Shown piece by piece: positions 44,701 through 53,671 of a stretch of DNA of 64,000 nucleotides. Origin of the DNA: Flavobacteriaceae bacterium. Its GTDB lineage: Bacteria; Bacteroidota; Bacteroidia; Flavobacteriales; Flavobacteriaceae. The stretch spans positions 1 through 64,000 of the forward strand of contig JAENXC010000005.1 in the NCBI GenBank assembly GCA_016649715.1, given 5' to 3'. The translations under genes and the position numbers were made by a program. Position 1 is the stretch's first letter. Each line of letters begins with the position of its first letter. Below the pieces are notes generated by a model. The model was given only the letters and a program-made list of their open reading frames with translations, made no database searches and had not been told where the DNA came from.

Positions 44701-44741
44701 AAAAACTCCCTCAACTACTTAAACATAGCGAGGGAGTTTTT
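44701..44741. terminator. Bidirectional terminator between pepT and yajC
   Basis: AAAAACTCCCTC (44701-44712) pairs with GAGGGAGTTTTT (44730-44741). It serves pepT on the plus strand and the yajC unit on the minus strand. Confidence 0.9.
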
Positions 44742-44763
44742 ATTTAAAAAAGGAACAGTTTGC

Positions 44764-45054
44764 TTATTTCTTTTCTATTACGGGAGCATTCAGTTTTGCG
44801 GTTCTTTCCATTGAAATGGCCGATCTTTCAAACTTTATTTTTCCGGCGCCACATTCAATAATGCAGGTGCCATCATCGTTAAGCTCCAGTACTTTACCGT
44901 GCAGGCCGCCAGTGGTTATCACCTTGTCGCCTTTTTTAAGTTGGGCGGCAAACTGTTTTTCCTGTTTGGCTTTTTTCATTTGGGGACGTATCAAAAAAAG
45001 ATACATCACCACAAACAATAATATAATAGGTAAAAAACTTTTTATTTGTTCCAT
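44764..45054 (-). CDS. yajC: Sec translocase accessory subunit YajC
   Basis: The 96-residue protein has one N-terminal membrane helix (FLPIILLFVVMYLFLIRPQMK) and the conserved cytosolic domain beginning LKKGDKVITTGGLHGKVLEL. It associates with SecDF and the SecYEG channel. It lies 27 bp downstream of the DUF1573 lipoprotein gene; nusB, DUF1573 and yajC run in series on the minus strand, an arrangement I recall from other Bacteroidota. Confidence 0.95.
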   Translation of the reverse strand: MEQIKSFLPIILLFVVMYLFLIRPQMKKAKQEKQFAAQLKKGDKVITTGGLHGKVLELNDDGTCIIECGAGKIKFERSAISMERTAKLNAPVIEKK

Positions 45055-45081
45055 AGTAATTTTTAGTAATCCAAAAATTAA

Positions 45082-45564
45082 TTATTTGGATGTTGGGGTT
45101 TTTATTGGAGCGGCACCACCTGCTTTAGGAGTTACGAAAGCTTTAATAGTCAAGGCTTCGGTTCCCGCTTTTGTATTGGTGGTAAGGGTTACGGTTTTGC
45201 TCACTTGGTTTTGGCCGCTTCCGTTGAATTTTACTAACAATTGACCTTCTGCTCCAGGAGCAACAGGATCTTTAGTGTATTCGGGAATGGTACAACCGCA
45301 GCTACTTTTAGCGTTCACGATCATCAATGGAGCCTCTCCGGTGTTCTTGAATTTAAAAACGTGTTCAACAGGAGTACCTTGGTCGATAGTTCCAAAATCG
45401 AATTCGTTTTCTTCAAAAACAATTGTTGGAAACTTTCCAGAATCCGCATCGCGAGCTTCTGCAGTGGCAACGTTGTCTTCATTCACTTTGTCTGCTGCAT
45501 TGTCTTTACAAGAAGAAAAGGCAAAAACAGATAGTATTGCTACTATTAAAATTGATTTTTTCAT
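45082..45564 (-). CDS. DUF1573 lipoprotein
   Basis: The 160-residue protein has a lipobox (FAFSSC, Cys19) and the DUF1573 immunoglobulin-like domain (FDFGTIDQGTPVEHVFKFKNTGEAPLMI, with the hallmark SSCGCTIPEY). Function is unknown; the CGC motif is conserved in the family. Candidate -7 box at 45596-45603. Confidence 0.88.
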   Translation of the reverse strand: MKKSILIVAILSVFAFSSCKDNAADKVNEDNVATAEARDADSGKFPTIVFEENEFDFGTIDQGTPVEHVFKFKNTGEAPLMIVNAKSSCGCTIPEYTKDPVAPGAEGQLLVKFNGSGQNQVSKTVTLTTNTKAGTEALTIKAFVTPKAGGAAPIKTPTSK

Positions 45565-45595
45565 GATAATTAAAATTTTTATGTTTTTAGCAGGG

Positions 45596-45603
45596 CAAAA
45601 ATA
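45596..45603 (-). promoter_or_regulatory. Candidate -7 box of the DUF1573-yajC unit
   Basis: Minus-strand TATTTTTG, 32 bases before the DUF1573 ATG. It overlaps the end of nusB's 3' spacer. Confidence 0.45.
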
Positions 45604-45618
45604 GGGATTATTTTGCTT

Positions 45619-46563
45619 TTATTGAAGCCCCCGTCCAATTTTATTCAATTTGCCATTTTCTGAAAATTCTTTCACTATTTTATCCAAAATACCATTTACG
45701 AAGATGCTGCTTTTTGGGGTTGAATATTCTTTGGAAACTTCCAAATATTCGTTTATTGTAGCCCTAACAGGAATAGAGGGAAAATACAAAAACTCGGCAA
45801 TGCCCATTTTCAGGATTATTAAATCCACATCGGCGATGCGGTCTTGGTCCCAGTTTGGGGTTTTGCCTTCTATTTGCGCATTCAGTTTGTCCTCATTCAG
45901 TATTACTTTTCTGAAAAGTTGCAGCGCATATTCCCTGTCTTCCTCGTTTTTATAAAGGTTCGGAACCAAAAGCGAAGAAGCATTTTTTTCAGAAAGCTTG
46001 CCCAACATTTTAACAATGGCTGTATTCACAATCGGAAAATCATCTATCCAAGTGAGGCGCTTGTCCTCTAAATATTCATATAACTTATCGTTTGGAGCAA
46101 TGACTTCTTTGTAAACCTTCAGCACAAAATCTTGGTCTTCTTTAAATGTGGTTTCGTTTTTTGAAAGGTAAACATCATACCAGTCCCATTCTCGAAGTTC
46201 GTTGAAAATGATGTTTACATATTCACTATCCAAAGCCCAATAATTGAGTTTTTTCCTCTTTATTATTTCAGAAAAAGTAGTGTTGGAGGTAATTATGCGG
46301 ATAAGCTTATTGTCAATAAAAGTGCGGCTTGGATCTTTTTCCAAGGCCGTGGCAAGATGTTTTTTTTGAGATTTAACAAGAAAACTTTCGGCTTGTTGCT
46401 GAAGTGAAACCAGCAATTGCAACAACAATAAATAGAGGTCCTGCATCTGGTCTATGCTGTGGTGCAAAAATTTTTCCTGCGAGTCTATATTTGGGTTTTC
46501 ACGCTGGTTATGTGCGTAAATGGACTGCAAAACTTTTACCCGGATATGTCTTCTTGTAAGCAT
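45619..46563 (-). CDS. nusB: Transcription antitermination factor NusB
   Basis: From the ATG at 46563 the product is 314 residues, longer than the roughly 140-residue E. coli NusB, as is normal in Bacteroidota, where an N-terminal half precedes the core. The start MLTRRHIRVKVLQSIYAHNQ and the core DIVNTAIVKM-like ... ADVDLIILKMGIAEFLYFPSIP, ATINEYLEVSKEY and FVNGILDKI match the family. It binds boxA RNA for rRNA antitermination. The longer frame to 46623 begins inside the 28-bp palindrome and is unlikely. Confidence 0.92.
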   Translation of the reverse strand: MLTRRHIRVKVLQSIYAHNQRENPNIDSQEKFLHHSIDQMQDLYLLLLQLLVSLQQQAESFLVKSQKKHLATALEKDPSRTFIDNKLIRIITSNTTFSEIIKRKKLNYWALDSEYVNIIFNELREWDWYDVYLSKNETTFKEDQDFVLKVYKEVIAPNDKLYEYLEDKRLTWIDDFPIVNTAIVKMLGKLSEKNASSLLVPNLYKNEEDREYALQLFRKVILNEDKLNAQIEGKTPNWDQDRIADVDLIILKMGIAEFLYFPSIPVRATINEYLEVSKEYSTPKSSIFVNGILDKIVKEFSENGKLNKIGRGLQ

Positions 46564-46592
46564 ATTTTTTTGAAAGAACTGTTTTAAAGAAA

Positions 46593-46620
46593 CAACGCAC
46601 AGGAAATTTCCTGTGCGTTG
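46593..46620 (-). terminator. Perfect 28-bp palindrome between leucine dehydrogenase and nusB
   Basis: CAACGCACAGGAAA joins TTTCCTGTGCGTTG with no spacer. On the minus strand it is followed by TTTCTTT. It ends 30 bp past the leucine dehydrogenase stop and lies 30 bp before the nusB ATG, so it can act as terminator of the former and shape the leader of the latter. Confidence 0.7.
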
Positions 46621-46649
46621 CAAAGATAGTATTTTAAGAAAAAGAAAAA

Positions 46650-47747
46650 CTATTTTTCATTTTTTCTTGCATCAATTCTGGCTTGTGCTACGTTGAATGC
46701 CGCCTGATAGGTAGTGATGTTTTCCGCATCAGCTTTTTTCAATATCTCAAGCGTGGTGTTGTAAATGTTTTCTGTCTTGCGAATTATTTCCTTTCGGTCA
46801 TAATTTTCAAGTTCTGCGTATACATTTATGATTCCACCGGCGTTAATCAAAAAATCGGGAGCGTACACAATTCCTTTTTCGCGGAGCATCTTTCCGTGTT
46901 TCTGCTCATCGGCCAATTGATTGTTTGCAGCACCGGCAATTATTTTTGTGTTCAATTGACTTATTGTGAAATCATTCACCGTTGCACCTAAGGCACACGG
47001 CGCATAGATGTCCATTTTTTCAGCGTAGAGATTGCTTCCGCCGTAAATTTCAACACTGTATTTGTCGCGCACTTCTTCCAAACGCTCTTGGTTAATGTCT
47101 GCAATATATACTTTGGCGCCTTCGTTGGTAAGGTTTTCAACCAAAGCCTCGCCAACGTGTCCGATTCCCTGTACATAAATTACTTTATCTTCCAAAACAT
47201 CACTTCCGAAGGTATATTTTGCGGCAGCTTTCATTCCCATAAAAACCCCGTAGGCAGTAATTGGGGAAGGATTTCCCGAACCACCGTTTGATTCTGAAAT
47301 TCCGGTAACGTAAGGAGTTACTGTGCGCACCAAATCCATATCGGAAGTTGCCATCCCTACGTCTTCGGCAGTAATGTATTTTCCGCCAAGCGAATTAACG
47401 AATTCACCAAACTTCAACATCAACTCAGGCGTTTTTTGGGTTTTGGCATCACCTATCAAAACTGCTTTTCCGCCGCCAAGGTTCAAACCTGTGATTGCGC
47501 TTTTATAGGTCATCCCGCGCGACAGACGAAGTACGTCATTCAACGCTTCCCATTCGCTGGCGTAGTTCCACATCCGAGTACCTCCCAAGGCAGGTCCCAA
47601 AACGGTATTGTGGATACCGATTATTGCTTTTAAACCAGTATCTTTGTCGTTGCAAAAAACGATTTGCTCGTGATTGTCAAAGGATAGTTGCCCGAAAACC
47701 GGGTCCATTTTGCGAAGTTCGTTTGTATTGATTACCTCAATTGCCAT
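46650..47747 (-). CDS. Leucine/phenylalanine/valine dehydrogenase
   Basis: From the ATG at 47747 the product is 365 residues. It deaminates branched-chain amino acids with NAD. The substrate lysines are in PALGGTRMW and GLNLGGGKAV; the catalytic Asp is in YITAEDVGM; the Rossmann motif is YVQGIGHVGEALVENL. Length and motifs fit leucine dehydrogenases. With the HMG-CoA lyase at 39640 it indicates leucine catabolism. A well-formed promoter precedes it. Confidence 0.93.
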   Translation of the reverse strand: MAIEVINTNELRKMDPVFGQLSFDNHEQIVFCNDKDTGLKAIIGIHNTVLGPALGGTRMWNYASEWEALNDVLRLSRGMTYKSAITGLNLGGGKAVLIGDAKTQKTPELMLKFGEFVNSLGGKYITAEDVGMATSDMDLVRTVTPYVTGISESNGGSGNPSPITAYGVFMGMKAAAKYTFGSDVLEDKVIYVQGIGHVGEALVENLTNEGAKVYIADINQERLEEVRDKYSVEIYGGSNLYAEKMDIYAPCALGATVNDFTISQLNTKIIAGAANNQLADEQKHGKMLREKGIVYAPDFLINAGGIINVYAELENYDRKEIIRKTENIYNTTLEILKKADAENITTYQAAFNVAQARIDARKNEK

Positions 47748-47788
47748 AGCTTTTTTATTTATTTTGTTCATCCTCTAAAAAGGCGGTG

Positions 47789-47819
47789 CAAAAGTAATTG
47801 ATTGTTATTGATTTTGCAA
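47789..47819 (-). promoter_or_regulatory. Promoter of leucine dehydrogenase
   Basis: Minus-strand TTG (47819-47817), 20-base spacer, TACTTTTG (47796-47789). Both elements and spacing match the Bacteroidota sigma consensus. Confidence 0.75.
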
Positions 47820-47966
47820 TACAACTGGTGTTAATTCAAGAATTCTTAAAAAATTACGCATTTCGTGAATAACCACCAACCGTTGCACGGATAAAGACTT
47901 TTGAACATATATGGGGTTCCGATTGTTTTATGATGAAGGACACGCAATAAATAACAAGCCTACTAC

Positions 47967-47994
47967 TTACTGATTACTGATTACTGATTACTGA
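47967..47994. repeat. TTACTGA heptamer repeat, four exact copies
   Basis: Four perfect TTACTGA units end three bases before the ATG of the ABC transporter gene, so they occupy its ribosome-binding zone. Confidence 0.9.
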
Positions 47995-47997
47995 AAA

Positions 47998-49755
47998 ATG
48001 AAAGATTTAAAATATCTCAACAAATATTTTCTGAAATACAAAGGACGCTTGCTTTTGGGCGTTTTCATTACCATTATCGCAACGGTCTTTAAACTGGTAG
48101 TGCCCATGAAAGTGGGCGATTCCATTACTGCCGTGAAACAATACTTGAATGGCGAAATTACAGACCTTGCCTTTGTAAAACACGAACTGCTCATCAACAT
48201 TCTCTTGCTTTTGGGTGCGGCAGTGCTTTCAGGATTGTTCACATTTATGATGCGGCAAACCTTTATTGTGGTTTCCCGCTATGTGGAATACGACCTTAAA
48301 AACGAGATTTTTCAACATTACGAAAAACTATCCCTCGGCTTTTACAAACAGAACCGCACGGGCGATTTGATGAACCGCATTAGCGAAGACGTTTCCAAAG
48401 TGAGGATGTATGTTGGTCCGGCATTGATGTACAGCATCACGACAGTTACACTTTTTATAGTGGTGGTAAGTTATATGTTTTACAAAGCACCAACATTAAC
48501 GCTATACGCAATTGCGCCATTGCCCATCCTTTCCATTGCTATTTATAAATTGAGCGTCATCATCAACCACCGCAGCACTATCGTGCAGCAATATCTTTCA
48601 AAATTAACCACTTTTACACAGGAAAGTTTTAGCGGGATTGCTGTGATAAAAGCGTACGGAATAGAGCCACGAACCAATACAAGTTTTGAAGAACTCGCCG
48701 AAGGAAGCAAAATAAAAAACATAGACCTCGCGAAAGTGCAGGCCCTCTTTTTCCCGTTGATGATGCTGCTTATTGGCGTTAGCAACATTTTGGTAATTTA
48801 CATTGGCGGAACGCGATACATAAACGGCCAGATTATTGAATTCGGGACCATTGTTGAATTTTTGATTTATGTGAATATGCTCACCTGGCCCGTTGCCGTG
48901 GTTGGCTGGGTTACCTCCATGGTACAGCAGGCGGAAGCTTCGCAGAAACGAATCAACGAGTTTTTGGAGACCGAGCCTACCATCCAAAATTTGGTGGAAG
49001 AAAACACACCTGTTTCGGGAAATATTGAATTCAACAACCTCACTTTTACCTACCCCGATACTGGGATTACAGCATTGAAAAACGTTTCATTTTCAGTAAA
49101 ACCTGGCGAAACTTTAGCGATTATTGGAAATACAGGCTCGGGAAAATCAACCATTTTTGAATTAATAGGAAGGCTGTATGATGTGGAAGAAGGAATGTTG
49201 AAAATGGACGGCACGCCAATCAGAAACCTAAACCTCAACGACTTGCGCGACAGCGTTGGTTATGTGCCGCAGGATGCGTTTCTTTTCAGTGATACGCTTC
49301 GGAACAATATCCGTTTTGGAAAGGAAAACGCTTCCGATGAAGAAGTGATTGAAGCCGCAAAAAACGCCGCGGTTCACGATAATATTATCGGTTTTTCGAA
49401 AGGTTATGACACCATTTTGGGCGAACGCGGCATTACCTTGAGCGGTGGGCAAAAACAGCGGGTTTCCATTGCGCGGGCCATTATTAAAGACCCACAAATT
49501 TTGCTTTTCGACGACTGTCTTTCAGCCGTTGACACCGAAACCGAAGAAGAAATACTTCAAAATTTACAGAAAATTTCCAAAGCAAAAACCACTATCATTG
49601 TGAGCCACCGCATTTCTTCCGCAAAGAATGCCTCTAAAATAATTGTGTTGGAAGAAGGAGAAATCATTCAACACGGAACCCACAATCAACTGGTAAACAC
49701 TGAAGGTTATTACAAAGAATTGTACGCAAAACAACTTTTGGAAAAAGAAATGTAA
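47998..49755 (+). CDS. ABC exporter, fused permease and ATPase (MsbA/MdlB type)
   Basis: The 585-residue half-transporter has six membrane helices over residues 15-305 and an ATPase domain from about 340. Walker A is GNTGSGKST (about 378-386), the signature LSGGQKQR is near 481, Walker B is ILLFDDCLSAVD and the switch is VSHRISS. It works as a dimer that exports lipids, peptides or drugs; substrate unknown. The start is immediately preceded by a heptamer repeat. Confidence 0.93.
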   Translation: MKDLKYLNKYFLKYKGRLLLGVFITIIATVFKLVVPMKVGDSITAVKQYLNGEITDLAFVKHELLINILLLLGAAVLSGLFTFMMRQTFIVVSRYVEYDLKNEIFQHYEKLSLGFYKQNRTGDLMNRISEDVSKVRMYVGPALMYSITTVTLFIVVVSYMFYKAPTLTLYAIAPLPILSIAIYKLSVIINHRSTIVQQYLSKLTTFTQESFSGIAVIKAYGIEPRTNTSFEELAEGSKIKNIDLAKVQALFFPLMMLLIGVSNILVIYIGGTRYINGQIIEFGTIVEFLIYVNMLTWPVAVVGWVTSMVQQAEASQKRINEFLETEPTIQNLVEENTPVSGNIEFNNLTFTYPDTGITALKNVSFSVKPGETLAIIGNTGSGKSTIFELIGRLYDVEEGMLKMDGTPIRNLNLNDLRDSVGYVPQDAFLFSDTLRNNIRFGKENASDEEVIEAAKNAAVHDNIIGFSKGYDTILGERGITLSGGQKQRVSIARAIIKDPQILLFDDCLSAVDTETEEEILQNLQKISKAKTTIIVSHRISSAKNASKIIVLEEGEIIQHGTHNQLVNTEGYYKELYAKQLLEKEM

Positions 49756-49821
49756 ATTTACTTTGGCTGGTTTGGATTTTTTTTGGATTTTTGGCAAAAC
49801 ATACCAAAAAAAACAGAAATT

Positions 49822-50238
49822 ATGAGCGACCAATATACGATGGAGCAAGAAGAAATTTTTTCAAAAGTAATGCGCGCCGGAAGACGCACCTACTTTTTTG
49901 ATGTAAGGTCCACAAAGGCAGGCGATTTTTACCTGACCGTTACCGAGAGCAAAAAGTTTACAAACGACGATGGTTCCTACCATTACAAAAAACACAAAAT
50001 CTATCTTTACAAAGAAGATTTCAGTGAATTTAAGGATACATTGGATGAAATGATAAACTACGTAATCGATGAAAAAGGCGAAGAAGTAATCAGCGAACGC
50101 CATCAAAAGGATTATAAACCTGCCCAGCCGATAGGCGAGAAAGAAACAGACGAAATGCCAATTGCTGCGGAACCAGCTTCAGAAAATGACGAAACAGATT
50201 CAAGCAATTTCACTGATATAGAATTTGACGATATATAA
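49822..50238 (+). CDS. DUF3276 / PUR-domain nucleic-acid-binding protein
   Basis: From the ATG at 49822 the product is 138 residues. The core (EEIFSKVMRAGRRTYFFDVRSTKAGDFYLTVTESKK) is the PUR-type single-stranded nucleic-acid-binding domain found in most Bacteroidota and in spirochaete BpuR. The C-terminal 45 residues are acidic and disordered (DEMPIAAEPASENDETDSSN). It probably binds RNA or single-stranded DNA. A terminator follows. Confidence 0.85.
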   Translation: MSDQYTMEQEEIFSKVMRAGRRTYFFDVRSTKAGDFYLTVTESKKFTNDDGSYHYKKHKIYLYKEDFSEFKDTLDEMINYVIDEKGEEVISERHQKDYKPAQPIGEKETDEMPIAAEPASENDETDSSNFTDIEFDDI

Positions 50239-50256
50239 ACTCAAGTATTAAAACAC

Positions 50257-50292
50257 AAAACCGGCACGGGCAAAACCGCTGCCGGTTTTTTT
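50257..50292 (+). terminator. Terminator after the PUR-domain gene
   Basis: AAAACCGGCA, 13-base loop, TGCCGGTTTTTTT. The ten-base stem is perfect. Confidence 0.92.
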
Positions 50293-50367
50293 ATTTTCGG
50301 CAAAAACGCAAGTTCGATTACTTTACTTACTTTTCATACTTAAAATCAACAACCACAAAACCTTTAA

Positions 50368-51969
50368 ATGGTAAACAAACTGTACCAACCCTATAAACCA
50401 AATCTCGATTTTTCGGGGCTGGACCATATAGTGGTTGGCAGTGGAATGGGCGGAATTACCGTAGCCACCTGGCTCGCGAAAGCCGGAAAAAAAGTCGCCA
50501 TTTTTGAACGCCATTATGTTCCCGGAGGTTTTACGCACAGCTTTAAACGGAAAGACGGTTTTCAGTGGGATGTGGGCGTACACTATGTGGGCAATATGGA
50601 CGAAGATTCTTCGCTCCGCAGTTTTTTCGACTTTTTGACCGATGGAAAACTGGAATGGGAATCCATGGGCGAGGTTTACGATGTAGCAAATATTGATGGT
50701 TCCGAATATCAATTCAAAGCTGGAAAGGAAAATTTCAGAAAACAGCTCATCAGTTATTTTCCCGAAGAAGAAAAAACGATTGATTCCTACTTAAAAATCA
50801 TTGAAAAAACAAACAAACGCGCTAGTGCTTTCTACTTTGAAAAAATATTCGAGCCTTGGCTAAGTAAAACTGTGGGGTGGATTTTCAGAAAAAGATATTC
50901 AAAATTTTCAAAAAAAACCACCTGGGAAGTTTTAAAAGGAATAACCAAAAACGAACGGTTGATCGCCGTGCTTTGTGCACAATGTGGCAATTATGGGCTT
51001 TCGCCAAAAAACAGCAGTTTTGGAGCACACGCAATGGTGATTGGCCATTTTTTGGAAGGTGGTTTCTACCCCATTGGCGGCGCAGACCAGATTTGCGAAA
51101 AAACGCTGGAAGTCTTTACCGCACATGGCGGAAAAGTTTTTATAAATGCTGATGTTACAAAAATTATAACCGAAAACAATCGCGTAAAAGGAATAAATAT
51201 CGATGAAAAATTCATAGCCTGCAAAAGTGTGATAAGCAATGTGGGCGTGAATAATACCTTCAATCATTTGCTTTCGGAAGCAGATAAAAATAAATGTAAC
51301 TTCAGTTTAAAAAATGTGCAACCTGCCAGTGCGCATATCTGTTTATATCTTGGGCTGAACCAATCCAGTGAAGCTTTAAATCTACCGAAACACAATCTTT
51401 GGTACTACAAACACCATGACATTGACAAAATTTTTGATGAAGCTACTTTGGAAAACGCTCCTGAAAATTTTGCGTACATCTCCTTCCCTTCCGCCAAAGA
51501 TCCAAATTGGGAAATAAAAAATCCGGGGACTGCAACCATTCAAGCCATTTCCGTGGGAAATATGGAATGGTTTGAAAACTATAAAAACACCAATTGGATG
51601 AAGCGCGGCGAAGAATATTTAAAGCTTAAATTGAAGTTTGAAACTGAAATGCTCAGCGTTCTTTTCAAATTTTTCCCGCAGATTGAAGGAACCGTTGTAG
51701 CTTCTGAAGTTTCAACACCACTTTCAACCGAAAACTTTACCAATTATAAAAGTGGTGAAATCTATGGTTTGGCACATTCCCCAAAACGGTTTACACTTTC
51801 TTTTTTAAGGCCAAAAACGAAAATAAGAGGGTTGTTTTTAACGGGACAGGATATCACACTTGTGGGCGTTGCAGGCGCTATGCTTTCAGGTTTATTATGC
51901 GCGACTGCTATTTTGAAAATAGGCTCGTGGAAAATTTTTAAGGAAATTCGAGCTTCTAAATACTCGTGA
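50368..51969 (+). CDS. CrtISO/retinol-saturase-like FAD oxidoreductase
   Basis: The 533-residue protein has FAD motif VVGSGMGGITVATWLAKAG and ERHYVPGGFTHSF near the start, and FLTGQDITLVGVAGAMLSG near the C terminus. It belongs to the carotenoid isomerase / all-trans-retinol 13,14-reductase branch of the CrtI superfamily. It is distinct from the CrtI at 18216 and lies 32 kb from it. A role in carotenoid isomerisation, carotenoid side-chain saturation or lipid reduction is possible; the sequence does not decide. Confidence 0.8.
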   Translation: MVNKLYQPYKPNLDFSGLDHIVVGSGMGGITVATWLAKAGKKVAIFERHYVPGGFTHSFKRKDGFQWDVGVHYVGNMDEDSSLRSFFDFLTDGKLEWESMGEVYDVANIDGSEYQFKAGKENFRKQLISYFPEEEKTIDSYLKIIEKTNKRASAFYFEKIFEPWLSKTVGWIFRKRYSKFSKKTTWEVLKGITKNERLIAVLCAQCGNYGLSPKNSSFGAHAMVIGHFLEGGFYPIGGADQICEKTLEVFTAHGGKVFINADVTKIITENNRVKGINIDEKFIACKSVISNVGVNNTFNHLLSEADKNKCNFSLKNVQPASAHICLYLGLNQSSEALNLPKHNLWYYKHHDIDKIFDEATLENAPENFAYISFPSAKDPNWEIKNPGTATIQAISVGNMEWFENYKNTNWMKRGEEYLKLKLKFETEMLSVLFKFFPQIEGTVVASEVSTPLSTENFTNYKSGEIYGLAHSPKRFTLSFLRPKTKIRGLFLTGQDITLVGVAGAMLSGLLCATAILKIGSWKIFKEIRASKYS

Positions 51970-52022
51970 GTCTTGTTGATGAAACGAATAAAACTGCTTA
52001 TAGCGTCCAAAATAGAAAACCC

Positions 52023-52030
52023 TATCTTTG
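52023..52030 (+). promoter_or_regulatory. Candidate -7 box of the SulP gene
   Basis: TATCTTTG, 21 bases before the ATG at 52052. No well-spaced TTG. Confidence 0.5.
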
Positions 52031-52051
52031 CCGCCTTTTTAAATCAACAGC

Positions 52052-53671
52052 ATGTTAGCAAAGACAATCAAGAATTTTACCCAAAACCCTAAAAACGACA
52101 TACTTTCGGGCCTTACCGTAGCTTTGGCTTTGGTGCCCGAAGCCGTTGCGTTTGCTTTTGTAGCGGGCATTGACCCGTTGGTTGGATTGTACGGTGCGTT
52201 TATGATGGGTATTGTAACCGCTCTTTTTGGTGGCCGTCCCGGAATGATTTCCGGTGCAACTGGCGCGATGGCGGTAGTGATGGTCCATTTGATTCAAAAG
52301 GGAAACGAAGTTGGATTAACATTAGCCGAACCCATTGAATATCTTGGCCTGTAGTGGCTTTTCATTACGCTGCTTTTTGTGGGGACATTCCAAATTTTGG
52401 CAGGGGTTTTTAAGTTGGGAAAATTTGTGAGGCTTATCCCCCATCCAGTAATGATGGGATTTGTGAACGGTTTGGCAATCGTAATATTTCTTTCGCAATT
52501 AGGGCTTTTTAAGGAAAGTCGCGGTACCGTTCCGCAATGGCTCAATGGGCTGGATCTTTGGATTATGCTGGCATTAGTGGCCTTAACAATGGGTATCATG
52601 TTTGGGTTGCCAAAACTTACCAAAAAAATTCCTGCGGCATTAATTGCTATTGTCCTGGTTGCTTGTATTACAATTTTTGGAAATCTTGATGTTAGCACTG
52701 TTGGCTCCTTCATCCGCGATGGCGGCGGAAGTGGTTTAAAAGGTTCTCTCCCCGTTTTCCAAACCCAGATTTTTGGGTTTTTAGATACATTGAACGGGCA
52801 TTGGGGTTTAATCATTTCAACAGCATTTCTATTGGCCGCAGTCGGTTTGATTGAATCTTTGATGACGCTGAATTTAATAGACGAAATGACCGAAACCCGA
52901 GGCAGCGGCAACCGTGAATGTGTGGCGCAAGGCGGCGCGAATATATTGAACGGACTTTTCGGTGGAATGGGCGGCTGCGCAATGATCGGGCAATCTATCA
53001 TCAACGTGAGTTCTGGCGGTCGGGGTAGGCTTTCGGGCGCAACGGCGGCGATTGCACTATTGTGTTTTGTGCTTTTCGGCGCACCGTTGATTGAACAAAT
53101 TCCTATTGCAGCTTTGGTGGGCGTAATGTTTATGGTGGTAATCGGCACTTTTGCTTGGAGCAGTTTTAGGATCCTTCATAAAATACCTGTGGCAGACGCC
53201 ATTGTTTTGATTACGGTTTCAGCGGTAACGGTTTGGCAGGATCTGGCTATTGCGGTACTCGTGGGCGTGATTATGAGCGCCCTAGTTTTTGCGTGGAAAA
53301 GCGCCACAAGGATTCGAGCAAGAAAAAGGATTAAAGAAGACGGCACGAAAGTTTACGAGATTTGGGGGCCATTATTTTTCGGTTCTACAACCGCTTTCAA
53401 CAGTAAATTTGATGTTTCAACCGATCCAAATTCAATAGAAATTGATTTTATAGAATCTAAAATTTCAGACCATTCGGGAGTTGAAGCAGTTCGGAATATT
53501 GCCAACAAATATCTCGACACAGGAAAGAAAATCAAGTTAACGCACCTCAGCCCAGACTGTAAAGCACTTCTTCTAAAATGGAACCCGGAGTTTGAAACTA
53601 TTATTAAAGATTCTGTTGAAGATCCGCGCTATTATGTGGTTACCGATACTTTGGATGCAGAGGTTCCGTAA
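52052..53671 (+). pseudogene. SulP-family anion transporter interrupted by an in-frame TAG
   Basis: The frame from 52052 runs 100 codons to TAG at 52352-52354 and continues in the same frame to 53671, 539 codons in all. The join is IEYLGL-stop-WLFITLLFVGTFQILAG, where SulP proteins usually carry an amino acid such as glutamine before an aromatic helix start; CAG to TAG is the simplest change. Up to the stop lie the first SulP helices ([27 protein letters not shown]). Beyond it are the remaining helices and a C-terminal STAS domain (YEIWGPLFFGSTTAF...HSGVEAVRNI). Without readthrough the first product is a useless 100-residue fragment. A restart at 52379 or later would lack the N-terminal helices. 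Confidence 0.85.

Noticed and set aside
52294-53148. 285-codon minus-strand frame inside the SulP gene
   Set aside because: It is an antisense shadow of a membrane-protein gene and rich in Ile/Pro/Thr as expected from the complement of hydrophobic codons.
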